Below are positions 25,625-47,165 of a stretch of DNA of 64,000 bases, in pieces (the stretch's first letter is position 1; every line of letters starts with the position of its first letter). The translations under genes were made by a program, and so were the position numbers. The notes under the pieces were generated by a model. That model worked only from the letters and a program-made list of their open reading frames with translations. It searched no databases and was not told the origin of the DNA. The DNA comes from Gavia stellata (taxonomy: Eukaryota > Chordata > Aves > Gaviiformes > Gaviidae): assembly GCF_030936135.1 (NCBI RefSeq), contig NC_082618.1, forward strand, positions 4,514,034 to 4,578,033. Reading direction: 5' to 3'.

Positions 25625-27267
25625 TCTGGAGTATCAGGAAATAATTTATTTCAAAATATTTCATTATGTTGACTCTAACGACAGGAGCGCACGTGATGGG
25701 ATGTGATTTTTGGGAGCAGGTAGAAAGGGGCGTTTTCAGGAGGGTGTGAGGCCAGTGCCCTGCCAGAGCCCTGACCACGTCAGCTATCCTGCACCGGGAG
25801 GGTTGCATGTTCAATACCAAATTTTCTTATCTGAGCTATTTACCTCTTTGATGTTAGAGGGGATTGTTTTAGCAGCGTGATACAGCAATACACAGAAATC
25901 ACAACACAAAGGTAACGTAGCAAATGCAATGTCCAGGCGAATCCCAGTTCAACTGTCATGCCCAGTACCCGTGCTCCCTGCTCACCCACAGCTCTGATTG
26001 TGAAAAATGTACTGGAGAAGACCTTGGCGCACATCAGGGCAACATATGTTTGAAAATACTGGTTTTACCAAGCTGATTCTAGATGAAGTCTTCAGAAGTC
26101 AGGGAAGAAAGAATTGCAAAGTGTATTTTATGCTTTTAATATTTTTTTTTTATTGCAGTAACTTCTAAATTATTCACAAGTGTAATGTCTTTCAAACTTC
26201 TATGATAGTAAGGCAGAAATCAGTATTGATATTTCATGATACGTCTGTACAGGAGATTCAAAACCTGCTGAGGCCAACGGAAAGATGCATGCAGACTGTA
26301 ATGTATTTTGAAGCAAGCAGAGATAGAATAAGCGTAACTAACTGACTTCAAAGAACTCAAGCATACCAGTCAGTCTTCACAACATTCATACAGGAAAAAC
26401 TGATTAAACATGAACAAAATGAACTTTGCTATTTAGTAGAAAAAGGACACTGGACAACAAAAATAAAAACAAACAAAATATATGTATAAAGCAACGTAAT
26501 CTAAAGCAGGACAAAGCAATCGAGTTGCTCATTTCCTCCCGTGGCGTCTATATCTTCGGTCCGTGGAGCAGCACGCTCTCCTTGCTTAAAGAAAACAGAA
26601 GCTGCCTCTCTGCAAACACACGTGGAGCAGTAAGTAACACTGAAATTTCAGAAATTGGGTTGAAATTCAGTATTGATGCAAATGCTTCTCTTTCTCATCA
26701 GAGCCTTGACAACAGTGTCACGGTCTCACACTTCTCTATGGACTTCCTACTTGCTGGCTTTTAAAACACAGTGAACAGCACCTTAGCCTTAACAAGACTC
26801 TGCCTGTGCAGCACAGCTCCCTCGGGATGCTGGTACAAAGTCCCAATGTCCTCACTGACAGAAACATCGACTCTGAACTGGTATCAGCCTGGAAATTCAC
26901 TTAGACATTCTTACAGGTGGATTTATTTTTTTTTAAATAATCACAGTAAACAAATGCTGTGTTGTGTACAAAGCTAATGTTCCTAAGGTCAGGAAGGTAC
27001 GTTCACAGCCAGGTTATCCAACCCAAAATTTATTCCTAATCACCACTTTCAGAGTTACATTTCACGGAAAAACTAGGGTTTTTTCTCTCCCTACTTCCCT
27101 AGGGAGGTGCTAAATAGGTGCAAACTGACACAGGTCAAGAGCTTTTAGCCTAGATCCTGGCAGGATTACAGGAGTAAGGGATCAGGGGAGATGCTTCTGG
27201 AAAGGTAAGACCCTATCACTTTAAGCAAGCTGCCTAAATTATTTTTATTGCCTTTTCAGAATTTCCA
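25625..27267 (-). other. MIS12: MIS12 3' UTR
   Basis: Downstream of the MIS12 stop on the minus strand lies 1.6 kb of AT-rich sequence ending at a minus-strand AATAAA (plus TTTATT at 25645-25650). GC-rich DNA begins right after it, marking the probable 3' end. A second AATAAA (plus 27244-27249) lies only about 20 nt past the stop codon and would give an extremely short 3' UTR if used. A further candidate lies near 26150. The exact cleavage site is inferred. Confidence 0.6.
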
Positions 27268-27900
27268 TTACAATAACTGATCATGCTTCTTTATTTTTTT
27301 GCTTTTCTCTTCAACATCTTTCAGCACATCTTGCAGTTTCTTAGAGTTCTGTGTCAAGAAAGCAAAGCTTTCTTTGAAGTTGCCGGTCCCGTGTTCCCTA
27401 CAGATATTCTCAAGCCCATCAAACCATTGCAAAATCTTCTCAAGCTCAGCCCGAACAGCCTTCTGTTCTTCCAGTTCTGCGCGCAGTGCCTGCCCAGCGG
27501 ACGCCTCAGCCCTGTACTGCTCCTGCAGCTGATGGATCTCATCCTGAAGTGCCTGGAACTGTTCTTTGCTGTAGGGGTACTGCTCGTGGACCTTGTCCTC
27601 GGGGAGGAGCACGTTCTTAGGGATGTTTAACACCAGCTGCAGAAGCACTTCTTCCATTTTACTGAAGAGTTTATCAAAGTGCTCCTTCATGAAGAGAAGA
27701 AATTTCTCCGTGCTTTTCCGGATTTGGAAGGGGCTGATCTTACAGTCGGGAAACCCTTCCAGCTTCTTCAGGATTACACTCTCAACCACCAGCATCATTT
27801 CGAAGAGGTAGTCCTGGAACGCGATGTAGACGCGCAGCATGCACGTCTGGGGCGTGAAGCCAAAGAACTGCGCTTCGTAGGCCATGGGATTGACCGACAT
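27268..27900 (-). CDS. MIS12: MIS12 kinetochore complex component
   Basis: A single-exon frame of 210 aa. The protein is a subunit of the MIS12 (MIND) complex with PMF1, NSL1 and DSN1, which links centromeric CENP-C to the KNL1 and NDC80 microtubule-binding complexes at the outer kinetochore. The N-terminus reads [18 protein letters not shown], close to human [18 protein letters not shown], followed by [15 protein letters not shown] and the [16 protein letters not shown] segment. The second half is a long heptad-rich coiled coil (about residues 115-170). Length fits the human protein (205 aa). The start at 27898-27900 was chosen by this homology and by its gccgcc Kozak context; the frame stays open for 38 more codons upstream, but that stretch is low-complexity CpG-island translation. 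It is head-to-head with DERL2. Confidence 0.96.
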   Translation of the reverse strand: MSVNPMAYEAQFFGFTPQTCMLRVYIAFQDYLFEMMLVVESVILKKLEGFPDCKISPFQIRKSTEKFLLFMKEHFDKLFSKMEEVLLQLVLNIPKNVLLPEDKVHEQYPYSKEQFQALQDEIHQLQEQYRAEASAGQALRAELEEQKAVRAELEKILQWFDGLENICREHGTGNFKESFAFLTQNSKKLQDVLKDVEEKSKKIKKHDQLL

Positions 27901-28478
27901 GGCGGCGGAGGAAAGCCGGTAAGGAAAGGAGGGAGGAACGCAGGCCCTGGGGGAGACGGGCCTTGCTGTAGGCGGGAAGGCCGAGCCCGGAGCTGAGGGG
28001 AAGCCGGCTCCCACAGGAGGCCCGCGCAGCCGCGGCCTCCCGCGCCGTTACCCAAGGCACCGGGGCCGCTCCTCACGCTGTAGTGCTGCAGACCGAGGCT
28101 GGTGACTGAGGCCGCTGTGGGTGCCGGTGCCGAGACCCCCCCCGCCGCCGCCGCCGCTCACCCTCCGGCCGCTCCGCTCCCTCCACCGCTTCCCGCCTCG
28201 TTCGAACTCCCTCAGGAGGGCAGCACCGCCCGCAGCCAATCAGTGGCCGCGAGGACAAAGGCGCCGCCCAATCATCAAGCGCTCCAGCCCTCGGGGGCGG
28301 GGAAAGCAAGGAGAGCGTAAGAGGCCGCGCTCGCTGCTCGGCCAATGAGAGCGCAGCGCCACCGCCCGGACGCTGCCGGCGCCGATTGGCTCCGCCGGGG
28401 GTTGGCGGCGGGGGCGGGGGGCGGTGCGCGCAGGCGCAGACGCGTGGCGGAAGCGGAAGTGGCGCGGGGAGCGCTAAG
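27901..28478. promoter_or_regulatory. Bidirectional CpG-island promoter of MIS12 and DERL2
   Basis: There are 578 bp between the two start codons, very GC- and CpG-rich. Visible sites include CCAAT boxes in both orientations (agccaatcag near 28234, cccaatcatc near 28268, ggccaatgag near 28341, gattggctcc near 28384), an NRF1-like palindrome gcgcaggcgc (28429-28438), ETS-type cggaagt (28454-28460) and an AAGATGGCG (YY1-like) element at the DERL2 start. No TATA box is seen. This is the usual architecture of a divergent housekeeping pair. I looked for an exact ERSE unfolded-protein-response element and did not find one. Confidence 0.8.
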
Positions 28479-31400
28479 ATGGCGTACCAGACCTTCCGGC
28501 AGGAGTACCTGCAAGTGCCGCCCGTTACGCGGGCCTACACCACGGCCTGCGTCCTCACTACCGCCGCCGTGGTGAGTGGGGCCGCCCCGTCCCCCCCGGC
28601 CGCGCTCCCTCTGGCCCGCGCCTCCGCGGACCCTCCTGAGGGCCCGGCCCGTGGGCGGGGGCTGTGGAGCCGGCTCCGCGGGGCCCCGGGCGGTCGCCTG
28701 CAGCCTAACCGAGCCGGCGCGGCGCGGGGGAGATGAAGGCTGCGCGGAGGGTGCCCGGGAGGGCGGGCGTGGCTTGTTGGAGCCCTGCCGGTGGGCTGGG
28801 GAGAGGAATGCGCTTGGGAGCCGCGGAAGGGTTTACGTCGGTCACCCCCGCCCCAGGGCCGGGTCTCTTCCCCTCAGGGCCTTCTGAGCGGAGGGGATCC
28901 CCGGAAGGCAGAGCGTCCAGCAGAGCGTCCAGGGCCCCCGCTGCCTGCCCACCGTGAAACTTGGAAAGGAGCAAAGCACAAATAAATAATAACAACGGGG
29001 GGGGGAGGGCTGAAGCTGGCCTTTGCTAGAAAGATCAATGTGCTGATTGAGAGTTTCTCCAGCTCTTTTTGGCACAGAGGAAGGGGGTTACTTATTTGGG
29101 TGCATATAGCTTTCTCTTGGTGTATTGATTCCATCAAATGTTCTCTTCTTTTTCAGCAATTAGAACTAATCACACCCTTTCAGCTGTATTTCAACCCTGA
29201 ATTAATATTTAAACACTTTCAAGTAAGTGTTTTCTGAAGTATGGGAGACTTTTAAGTACGCTGTTGAGTTTGGAAGTGCTTGTCTTCTCAAAACTTAGTG
29301 TTGCAAATGACTATGACTTTTCATATTGGAATTCTATCATAAAAAAAAGCTAATGAAACTAGAGTGCAGATCACTGTATCTTAGCTTAGGTCTTAGATTC
29401 ATTGACCGTAAAGGACGTTTCAGTTACGTTGTTACTTGCTTTTCTATTTAGACAATAAAAATAAGTTGTCGTGTTTAAAATCCTTGTATTTGTCTTATTT
29501 CCAGGTATGGCGGTTAATCACAAACTACTTATTCTTTGGACCAGTTGGCTTTAATTTTTTATTTAACATGATCTTTTTGTATCCTTCATCAAGTTTGTTT
29601 CCTTTCCTTGGAAAGCAGAGCTCCAGAGTACAGGCATGTTGCTATGCATGCGTATAGGCAAAGGTTCAGTTCTGCTCCACTATGAACTTCCTGGGAGTTT
29701 AGCAATGCTGACTTCACTGATGTCATGAATGGACGGACATCAATGGGATTTCTTTCCTAAGTTGTCAAGAATTTTTCCGTTTATTTTTGTGGTGTTAAGA
29801 TTTCATTGTACAAGCCTAATCCTTCAGGTTGGTTCTGACATACAGGAGAAAATTCGAAGTAACTTTTTTTTCTCCTGGGTCTGCCTTCTTGGTTGAGGCA
29901 CCCAGAAAGAGCCAGTTGATGAAGTAAATTGATACAAAGCTTACGTTGACATGCGGAAACAAACTTCACAACTCACAAAGAGTTATAAAGCAGGCATGTT
30001 TATTGCGGCGCCAGGTGCAAGGGGATTTCTCTACAAAGCTTGCACACCAGGTTAAAATCATGACAGGTATTTAAAACAGTTAACAAAGTTAGTTATGCCT
30101 ACTGGTGCTATCCCTTAATTAACTATTGGTTAATACTTTTCTTACTTCATCTTAAAGTTACAGTTCTCTTTTAATTCACCACGCATGCTCAAAAGAGTAG
30201 GGGGCTAAATTGGGTTGGGGCTTCTCTAGCTAGGAGGTGTGTTTTTTAGTATTATAATGAGACAAGTTAAGTCTAGGGCACTCTTTTGGCAGTCTTTTCT
30301 ATTTTTCTACGATTCGTCCTTGTGCTAATCATTATTGCTAGTTAGCAGAGAGTCAGTGGAGACAGTCTTTATCAGGAGAGAGTCAGTGGAGACAGTCTTT
30401 ATCTCTAATATGACTAAGTACGGGGTGCAGTTGTTACAAAGTATCTTCTCTACATTTTTCTTTCTTACTTTTAACCCTTGTTTCTCAAGATGCCCTGTAA
30501 CAATGTCTAGGCTCATGTATAATTGAATCCTTTTCCGCTTGGTTCTTTCTTTAAAGTAATTTGCAATCAAATTTTCCTGACCTGCGACTTCAGATATCGT
30601 TACTGCCGAATGCTTGAAGAAGGCTCTTTTCGAGGTCGGACAGCAGATTTTGTATTTATGTTCCTTTTTGGAGGACTTTTAATGACTGTATCCTTTTTTT
30701 AATTCCAAACTGCTGTAGTGAAGCTAAAGATATGCGAATGAGAACTGGAACCATGACGTTACATTTATCTTATTTCTTAGGTGATATATTTTGTTTGTAG
30801 TATGAGGAATAACAGTATTTGTTAAAGTAGTTTTGAATGCTTTGTGGCTGTTGCTGTTAAATACTGGGCTGGTCTTTCAGGCTTTTTACTGCTTGACAGG
30901 ATTATGGAAGTGAGATTATCAGATAAAAGAGGACTGCTCAGGTGTGTAATCATGCGCAGGCTGTCTAAGAGAAATGCCGTTGCTTCAGTGATTTCATGCT
31001 AAATTATACTTTAAAAGGATTATTCATGCTGCAGGTACCCTGAATCCTGCTATAGGTGTTGAATTTGATCGGCAGTAGGTTTGATTTACTTGAGCTTGGG
31101 AAAGTAGAGATAGGAATTGTATGGAAGATGTAGGATCACAGGTCAAGCTGGAGAATTCTTCTCATGCTTGACCTTACAACAACTATTTGGTGAACTGTTT
31201 TCTTTAACTACCCATCGCAGCTTTTTGGCCTGTTTGTGAACTTGGTTTTCTTGGGTCAGGCATTCACAATAATGCTCGTGTATGTATGGAGCCGCAGGAA
31301 TCCCTATGTCCGTATGAACTTTTTTGGTCTTCTCATCTTTCAAGCCCCATTTCTACCCTGGGTATTGATGGGTTTTTCACTGCTTTTGGGGAACTCCATC

Positions 31401-34177
31401 ATTGTGGATCTCCTGGGTAAGGAATTGCAAGAATCACAAGGATTTGTTCCTGCTAGTGTTTTACATGAAACAAAAAAAATGTGGAAAAACCAAAGAGCTA
31501 AATGCCTCTTACTTAGTATTAGTTAGTCTGGTATAATGGTGCTACGTTTATACTAGTCTTTTCTTGATTTCTAACCGCTGTAGCGTATTTTGTACTGTAA
31601 CAAGGGTGGAAAGAGCTTCTGATGCTTTGGCTTTTTATTGCTTGGAATCAGCCCAGGTACATAATCCGATTGTGGGCATCAGACTATTGAAACAAAATAG
31701 CTTATTTTACTATTTTTATCAACTCTAGTAAAGCCATAGTATCAGTATGTTTAATAACAACAATTAGTTTTCCTTGTATTAATGTCTCGTAGCATAAGTT
31801 AAGCTTTTCATCTGATGTCAGTGTGCTTCGTTGTTTTTTGTATTTCTATATCTCTTACCGTATTTTCTGTGAAAGAGTCAATGTGTGGGGTTTTTTCTCC
31901 TGAAAACTAGTGAAGCATTTGGAAGCTGTAAAGGAGAAGTATTGAAAATCACCATTTGCCTTTTCTTTATATACTAGGCATTGCCGTTGGGCATATATAT
32001 TTTTTCTTAGAGGATGTCTTTCCCAATCAGCCTGGTGGTGGAAGGCTTCTGAGAACACCATCTGTCCTGTAAGTATTGGTGTATGATTTGGAATGGATGT
32101 AGAAAAAGGGCTTGCATGGAAAACTGTTGATAGTTCAGTCACATCAACTTCTGGTAAATTAGACAGCTTGAGACAGAATTGTGGTGTGTCTGTACTTGCT
32201 CTTTTATTTAACTCATGTGTTGCCAAACAAGGGGGGGGGGGGGTCTTACAGATGTGTAAGTGGGAACTAACTTCTTGTGGAGAAGGGCTAAAGGGGTTTT
32301 GTAACCCTTGATTTCTTTGGTAATGCTTTATAGTCTTTGCTAACTGGGTTTTGCCTGTTGGTGGCACCAAAGATGCATGTCTCTTATTGAGGTGTGAGGA
32401 ATAAGAAGAGTCCTGCTGTGTACGAACAGAGTGACTGAGGCGTTAAGTATATCTAATATTTTTTTCATCTGTAAATCTTCTCTATTTGACAACTTTGGCA
32501 AAAGATTTCAGTGTTTGTACTATTGAGTGGTGCTACTCCTGCGCAGTTCCCTCTTGCACAGAGTGCTGTAATCATCTGTAATGCTGTACAGCAGCCTGGG
32601 TGAGAGCAGCTTGCCTAAACGATAGGGCAGTTGAGACATTGAAAGTTGAGCTCTGTGAGACTCTTAGAATTGTCTAGAGCTGAACTGATTCTCTTTTTTT
32701 CGTTTGAACTGGCCTCCAGAAGCCTGGATAAACTAAGCAAGGGTATGACATTTTAGTTAACTGATGGGTCATACCTGTTTGATTGGACAAGTACACTTAC
32801 AATGATAGTTTATTTCTGTTCAGTTTAGGCTTTGTCTTCGGCAAATAATTGTACCAGGTGATGGCTGCAGGAATGGCTGTCCCAGGACAGCTGTGCTGAT
32901 CGCTTTTGTAGGCCTACACTGATCTAACTTGGCCTTAGCAGCTGAAGGCTGTTTCTGGTGAGGGCTGCCTTCGTATAAATGCAGCTCTAGACAAACTGAG
33001 TGTCCAATTACACATGTGCGATAAGGATATATTTGAGATTTCCCATTTTCGCAGAGGGTGTATGCACCCAGCTGTGTGCAGGAGGAATCCAGAGGCTGTT
33101 GGAGCAACATGTGCTGTCTCAGTAACTCTCTTCCTCTATGGAAGAAGTGTCAGCCTGTCTTCAGGCTGCCATTTAAATCCTTTTACATATCTGTGTTCAG
33201 AAGGCTGCTTATGATTCTTGTCTGGATCTAGAATTGTGGATTTTTTCCCCCAGATGCTTTAATTTTCTTTGATGTCTTAGCTGTAATCCTGTAATACCCG
33301 TAGTATTTTGTTTTTTCCTGTTCTGAAAACTCTGAAATGGCCTGTCACTCTGGGTGAAGAGAAATAATCCCTTTAGCTATTCTAAGAACTGTCTTGTTAA
33401 ACACATTTTACTTTTAAGACTTTTTGGATATAATGATTGCTTGTATGCAGCCTGTGATTTATTTTGTTTGTTTGTTTCAAAGAATCTACTACATTTTTGT
33501 TTCTGAATAAAGAAATCTATGGAGAGAGAACCTCTAGTTTTGAGAGTGGCAAAATAACCTACAAAATTAAGCGTGATTTTTGTAATAATTAAAAACCCGA
33601 GCCTCTAATGTTGCCTCAAATGCAGACTCTTATGTGGATTTCAAGTCTGCCTGTCAGTGCCTGCATCCTGCCTGTGAGATTGAGATAATCCTGCCTGTAT
33701 TTGACTCTTACTTTCTCCCCTTTTCAAGAAGTGAAGAGCTCGTCAATATCCCATTTGTGTTTTGCTCCCTTATCCTATCCTGGGAGAACATGCTAGCTGT
33801 ATGAAATTCTGCCTTATGCTGGAGGTGGAATTTTAAGTTTTAGCTGAATCTTGTCAGTCTCGGTTGATTTAGGCACATAATTCTACACCTTCTTCCAGAC
33901 GGCTCCTAACTGGAGAGCAAGTGTGACTTTGCTATAAATTACCAGTGCTTTGACAGGCTGTTTCTGAGAGAGGGATGCTGTACACGTGCGGAATTTGAGC
34001 AGTCTTGGTCTTACTGTGAAACATGTATTCTAAAGGAAAAAAACCAAAACGGCTTCTTTTTGGTTTTTCAGGAAAGCAATATTTGATACACCGGAAGATG
34101 ATCCTAATTACAATCCCTTGCCAGAAGAACGACCGGGAGGATTTGCATGGGGAGAAGGTCAGCGCCTTGGAGGCTAA
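28479..34177 (+). CDS. DERL2: Derlin-2, ER-associated degradation factor
   Basis: Coding exons: 28479-28571, 29157-29222, 29505-29578, 30594-30687, 31221-31416, 31978-32068 and 34072-34177, giving 239 aa as in human. Derlin-2 is a rhomboid pseudoprotease of the ER membrane that helps retrotranslocate misfolded proteins to the cytosolic p97/VCP-proteasome system. It starts [20 protein letters not shown]. The WR pair of the derlin luminal loop is at residues 55-56. Hydrophobic membrane segments such as [16 protein letters not shown] and [13 protein letters not shown] follow. The C-terminus [13 protein letters not shown] is the SHP box that binds p97. It matches DERL2 rather than DERL1 or DERL3 along its length. 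The introns after exons 3 and 4 look U12-type, and the first of them contains an LTR. The promoter is shared with MIS12. Confidence 0.97.
29930..30569 (-). mobile_element. Endogenous-retrovirus-type LTR, probably solo
   Basis: In minus orientation there is a U3-like region, then a poly(A) signal (AATAAA, plus 29999-30004) in the context gccgcaataaacatgcctgc and an R/U5-like end. This organisation is typical of avian ERV LTRs. Candidate termini are TGAT...ATCA, which sets the limits given; they are approximate and no clear target-site duplication was confirmed. No internal gag, pol or env region lies beside it, so it looks like a solo LTR fossil. Family is not assigned. Conserved MIS12-DERL2 exons around it show that it arrived after the gene was established. 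Confidence 0.5.
30347..30403. repeat. Tandem 27-bp duplication inside the LTR
   Basis: The stretch 30347-30373 (agagagtcagtggagacagt then ctttatc) is repeated exactly at 30377-30403, a 30-bp period. It lies in the presumed U3 part of the LTR, where short direct repeats are common in retroviral enhancers. Confidence 0.9.
30688..31220 (+). other. DERL2: DERL2 intron 4, U12-type (minor spliceosome)
   Basis: The donor is GTATCCTTT, a full match to the U12 5' consensus. Near the 3' end TTCTTTAAC matches 8 of 9 positions of the U12 branch motif, with the branch A 13-14 nt before the AG at 31220 and no pyrimidine tract (tacccatcgcag). It follows immediately on another U12-like intron, so the 94-bp exon 30594-30687 would be defined on both sides by the minor spliceosome. 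Confidence 0.85.
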
Positions 34178-35005
34178 TAAGTGTCTGTGCCAAAACCCAG
34201 CGACAACTGGGAGAGACTGACCTGAATGGAGTTCCATACTGGGGACTTTCTCATTCCCGTCGCAGAAAGGGCACTTTTTGACAGCTCTATGGTTTTGAAT
34301 ACAAGCACTTTATGAAATGGCAGTTTAGTCCAAGACACCAGTGTTACCAGTGTCTTTCCCAGCCAGGGAATTTATTGTGCTGGTAATGAAAATACTAATC
34401 CAGTGGAGCCAAAAACCTAAAACTGGAAACCATTTCCTGTCAACTTCAGTTAACAAGACCACAAGTACTTGTTTAAAGTGATTTCTAAAGCATTTTTTTC
34501 AAGTTATTTGATACAGGAAACTATATGGGAAGCTTTACAGGGGACAAAACCAACTTTTTTGGTTTTAACTCATTTTTTATTCTTGGATAAAACAGCTGCA
34601 AGATGGGTGAAAGTGTAAGTCCCTATTTCAATGGCAGAAGATTTTTTTTAATCTGAGATGCTGTTGTCTTCAGTCGTGTTTGAATTGTGAGAAATATAAC
34701 ATGCAGCATAATGCAGGCTTTTCATTTTGCCAGTTGGGTTTTTGGAACGTGCCTCTGTGTGAATACCCTTGCAGGCTGAGACTACATTTTGGTGGCTTTT
34801 CCCCCAAAGGCTGTGTGTTCAGATGAGCAGGTTTGAGTCTTACTGGTTTGTTTAAATAGGTAGTTCTACAACATCCACCCCCCCCACATGCACACTTCTA
34901 ACAGTTATTAAATAACTTGGAGTACTAGGGAGGAAAACTTGTCTGGAGTCAGAACTGCTTAAATATCTCAGACGATTAGTTGAATAAAATGTCTTCTGGA
35001 TCCTT
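34178..35005 (+). other. DERL2: DERL2 3' UTR
   Basis: Runs from the TAA at 34175-34177 to about 20 nt past AATAAA at 34983-34988. The end is inferred from the signal. Confidence 0.65.
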
Positions 35006-36329
35006 TTTCATTAATCCTTTGTGTAATCCTGTAGTCTTGAGGCAGCTGGTGAAAAAGCAGAGGCTGGGAAAAGCAAGTCCCTTAATGCAAGCTTTTCCCA
35101 CAAGTGTCTCTCAGAACTGCTAGGAAACGCGAATGCCTGCTCAAGATGTTAAATTGGTGGTCTGTGTATGAAGTTTGTTGTGGGAGGACTGTGTGCCCAA
35201 CACAGGTCAGTGACACTGGGTGGGATTTAGCTTGAAGTTATGTTGATTATAAATACATGAGGAACCACATAAGGAGTTCGGAGCATGGTTCACGTCATCA
35301 TGTTCAGTCATTCTCAAGATGTTATGGACTGTACTGGGTAGCTCTTTATTGATTATATCGTAGTAGATAAAGAGATACTGTTGAAATTGCATCTTCCTCC
35401 TAAATTTGGGAGGATAGGCTCACCCTTGACACACATGTGATCATCTTGTTTAGTCTCAGATTTTGCTGTTCTTAAAAACTGCTTACAGGTTTTTAACTTG
35501 TTTGTAGTCCAGGAGATGAATGCGTTGGGATCTCATGGGGAAATCCTTTGTCTGCAAGCAGTGTCTTAGATTCTGATACACAAAATTGGTGAGTCCATTT
35601 GTATCTGCATTTTATCTGTTAAAGGTTATAAAAACTTAAGGGAGATACTATTTTTTTCCAAAACAGATTTTTAAATCTTACTCTCTAGGACTACTAAAAA
35701 TGTTTTGGGCAATGTTGCTTCAGGGTAGCTTATGAGACAGGAGTTGGATCAACCCCTTTTTTTTTTTTAGTTCCATGTTTAAGAGCCTCTTAGTAGTTTG
35801 CTGGTGGGACGTTAGGGAGTGGGGATGAAGCTAAGAGACAGCCCTGTGGCTGGGATAAAACGCAAAGCCCCGCTGTGAAGCGGCAAGGTGATGTGCCCCT
35901 TCCGGAGGATGACCTCCTGTTCCAAGTCATGTATTGGTAAGACAGCTTGTCTGTCCTCACCCTTGCAAAGCTGCTTTCCTCACGCGCTTCCTTCCACTCT
36001 GGTGGAGTATTTCAGGTTGTACTCTTCTCTTTACAGAGTAATGCCCTAGTATCTGTATCTGGGAAGAACTTTGTTGCTTACTTGCACCTCCGGACAGAAT
36101 TGACTGTTACTGGCAGATTACTGTCTAACCTAGCCTTTGATTGCTCTTGAAACTATTCTCGGGCAGCCTGTCCAACAAAGAAGTGTGTTTAAATAGCAAA
36201 GTCCTCTTTGGAGAGTGTATAGTCAGCCGTGTGTGATGGCAGAGATTATCTGTGCTGACGAATCACGAATTGGAATGATGTAGGTCTCGAACGTGCCTCT
36301 CTACGGTACTATCTACTAGTCAACCCTCA
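35006..36329. other. Intergenic between DERL2 and DHX33
   Basis: No gene, RNA or recognisable repeat was seen. It is AT-rich until about 36.3 kb, where the DHX33 CpG island begins. Confidence 0.6.
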
Positions 36330-36608
36330 GCCCTCCGTAGCTGATGTCGAGGTTCTGTGGCTTTCCCTGCTCGGAGAGAGGGTTTCGCCGGGCTCCCCTT
36401 GCCCCCAGGGACACCGGAGGGGTTAGTGATGCCCCAAGACGCGCCCTGTAAATGGCAGCGGGCGCCCAGGAGGCCCCGGGACTGCATTTCCCATAAGGCC
36501 CCGCTCCGGGCGGCGAGTCACGTGCGCGGGACGGCGGCGTGATAACGCCCTAGTGGCGCGGGGGGCCGTAACTGCCAGAGGGGCCTGAGGCGCGGCGGCG
36601 GCGGGGCG
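36330..36608 (+). promoter_or_regulatory. DHX33: DHX33 CpG-island promoter
   Basis: GC- and CpG-rich, no TATA box. It contains ACTGCATTTCCCATAAGGC (36481-36499), which fits the ZNF143/THAP11 promoter motif (ACTACATTTCCCA-like), and a perfect GTCACGTG E-box (36517-36524) of the MYC/USF/TFE class. Both lie within 130 bp of the start codon. The island extends into intron 1 to about 37.1 kb. Confidence 0.7.

Positions 36609-47165
<10,557 letters not shown>

Larger units (their letters stand above)
29579..30593 (+). other. DERL2: DERL2 intron 3, U12-type (minor spliceosome)
   Basis: The donor reads GTATCCTTC, an exact match to the GTATCCTT core of U12-type 5' sites. The 3' end has a branch-like TTTCCTGAC (7 of 9 against TTCCTTRAC) with its A at 30580, 13 nt before the AG end, and no polypyrimidine tract between. 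The reading frame confirms the boundaries: the exon ends in the first two bases of a Leu codon and the next exon resumes as [11 protein letters not shown] retroviral-type LTR occupies most of the 3' half. Confidence 0.8.

Noticed and set aside
27901-28014. 38-codon in-frame N-terminal extension of MIS12
   Set aside because: It is Pro/Ser/Arg-rich and unlike any MIS12; the MSVNPM start matches human and has a good Kozak context.
28200-28478. Unfolded-protein-response element (ERSE, CCAAT-N9-CCACG) in the DERL2 promoter
   Set aside because: Several CCAAT boxes are present but none has CCACG at the required spacing; only loose near-matches were seen.
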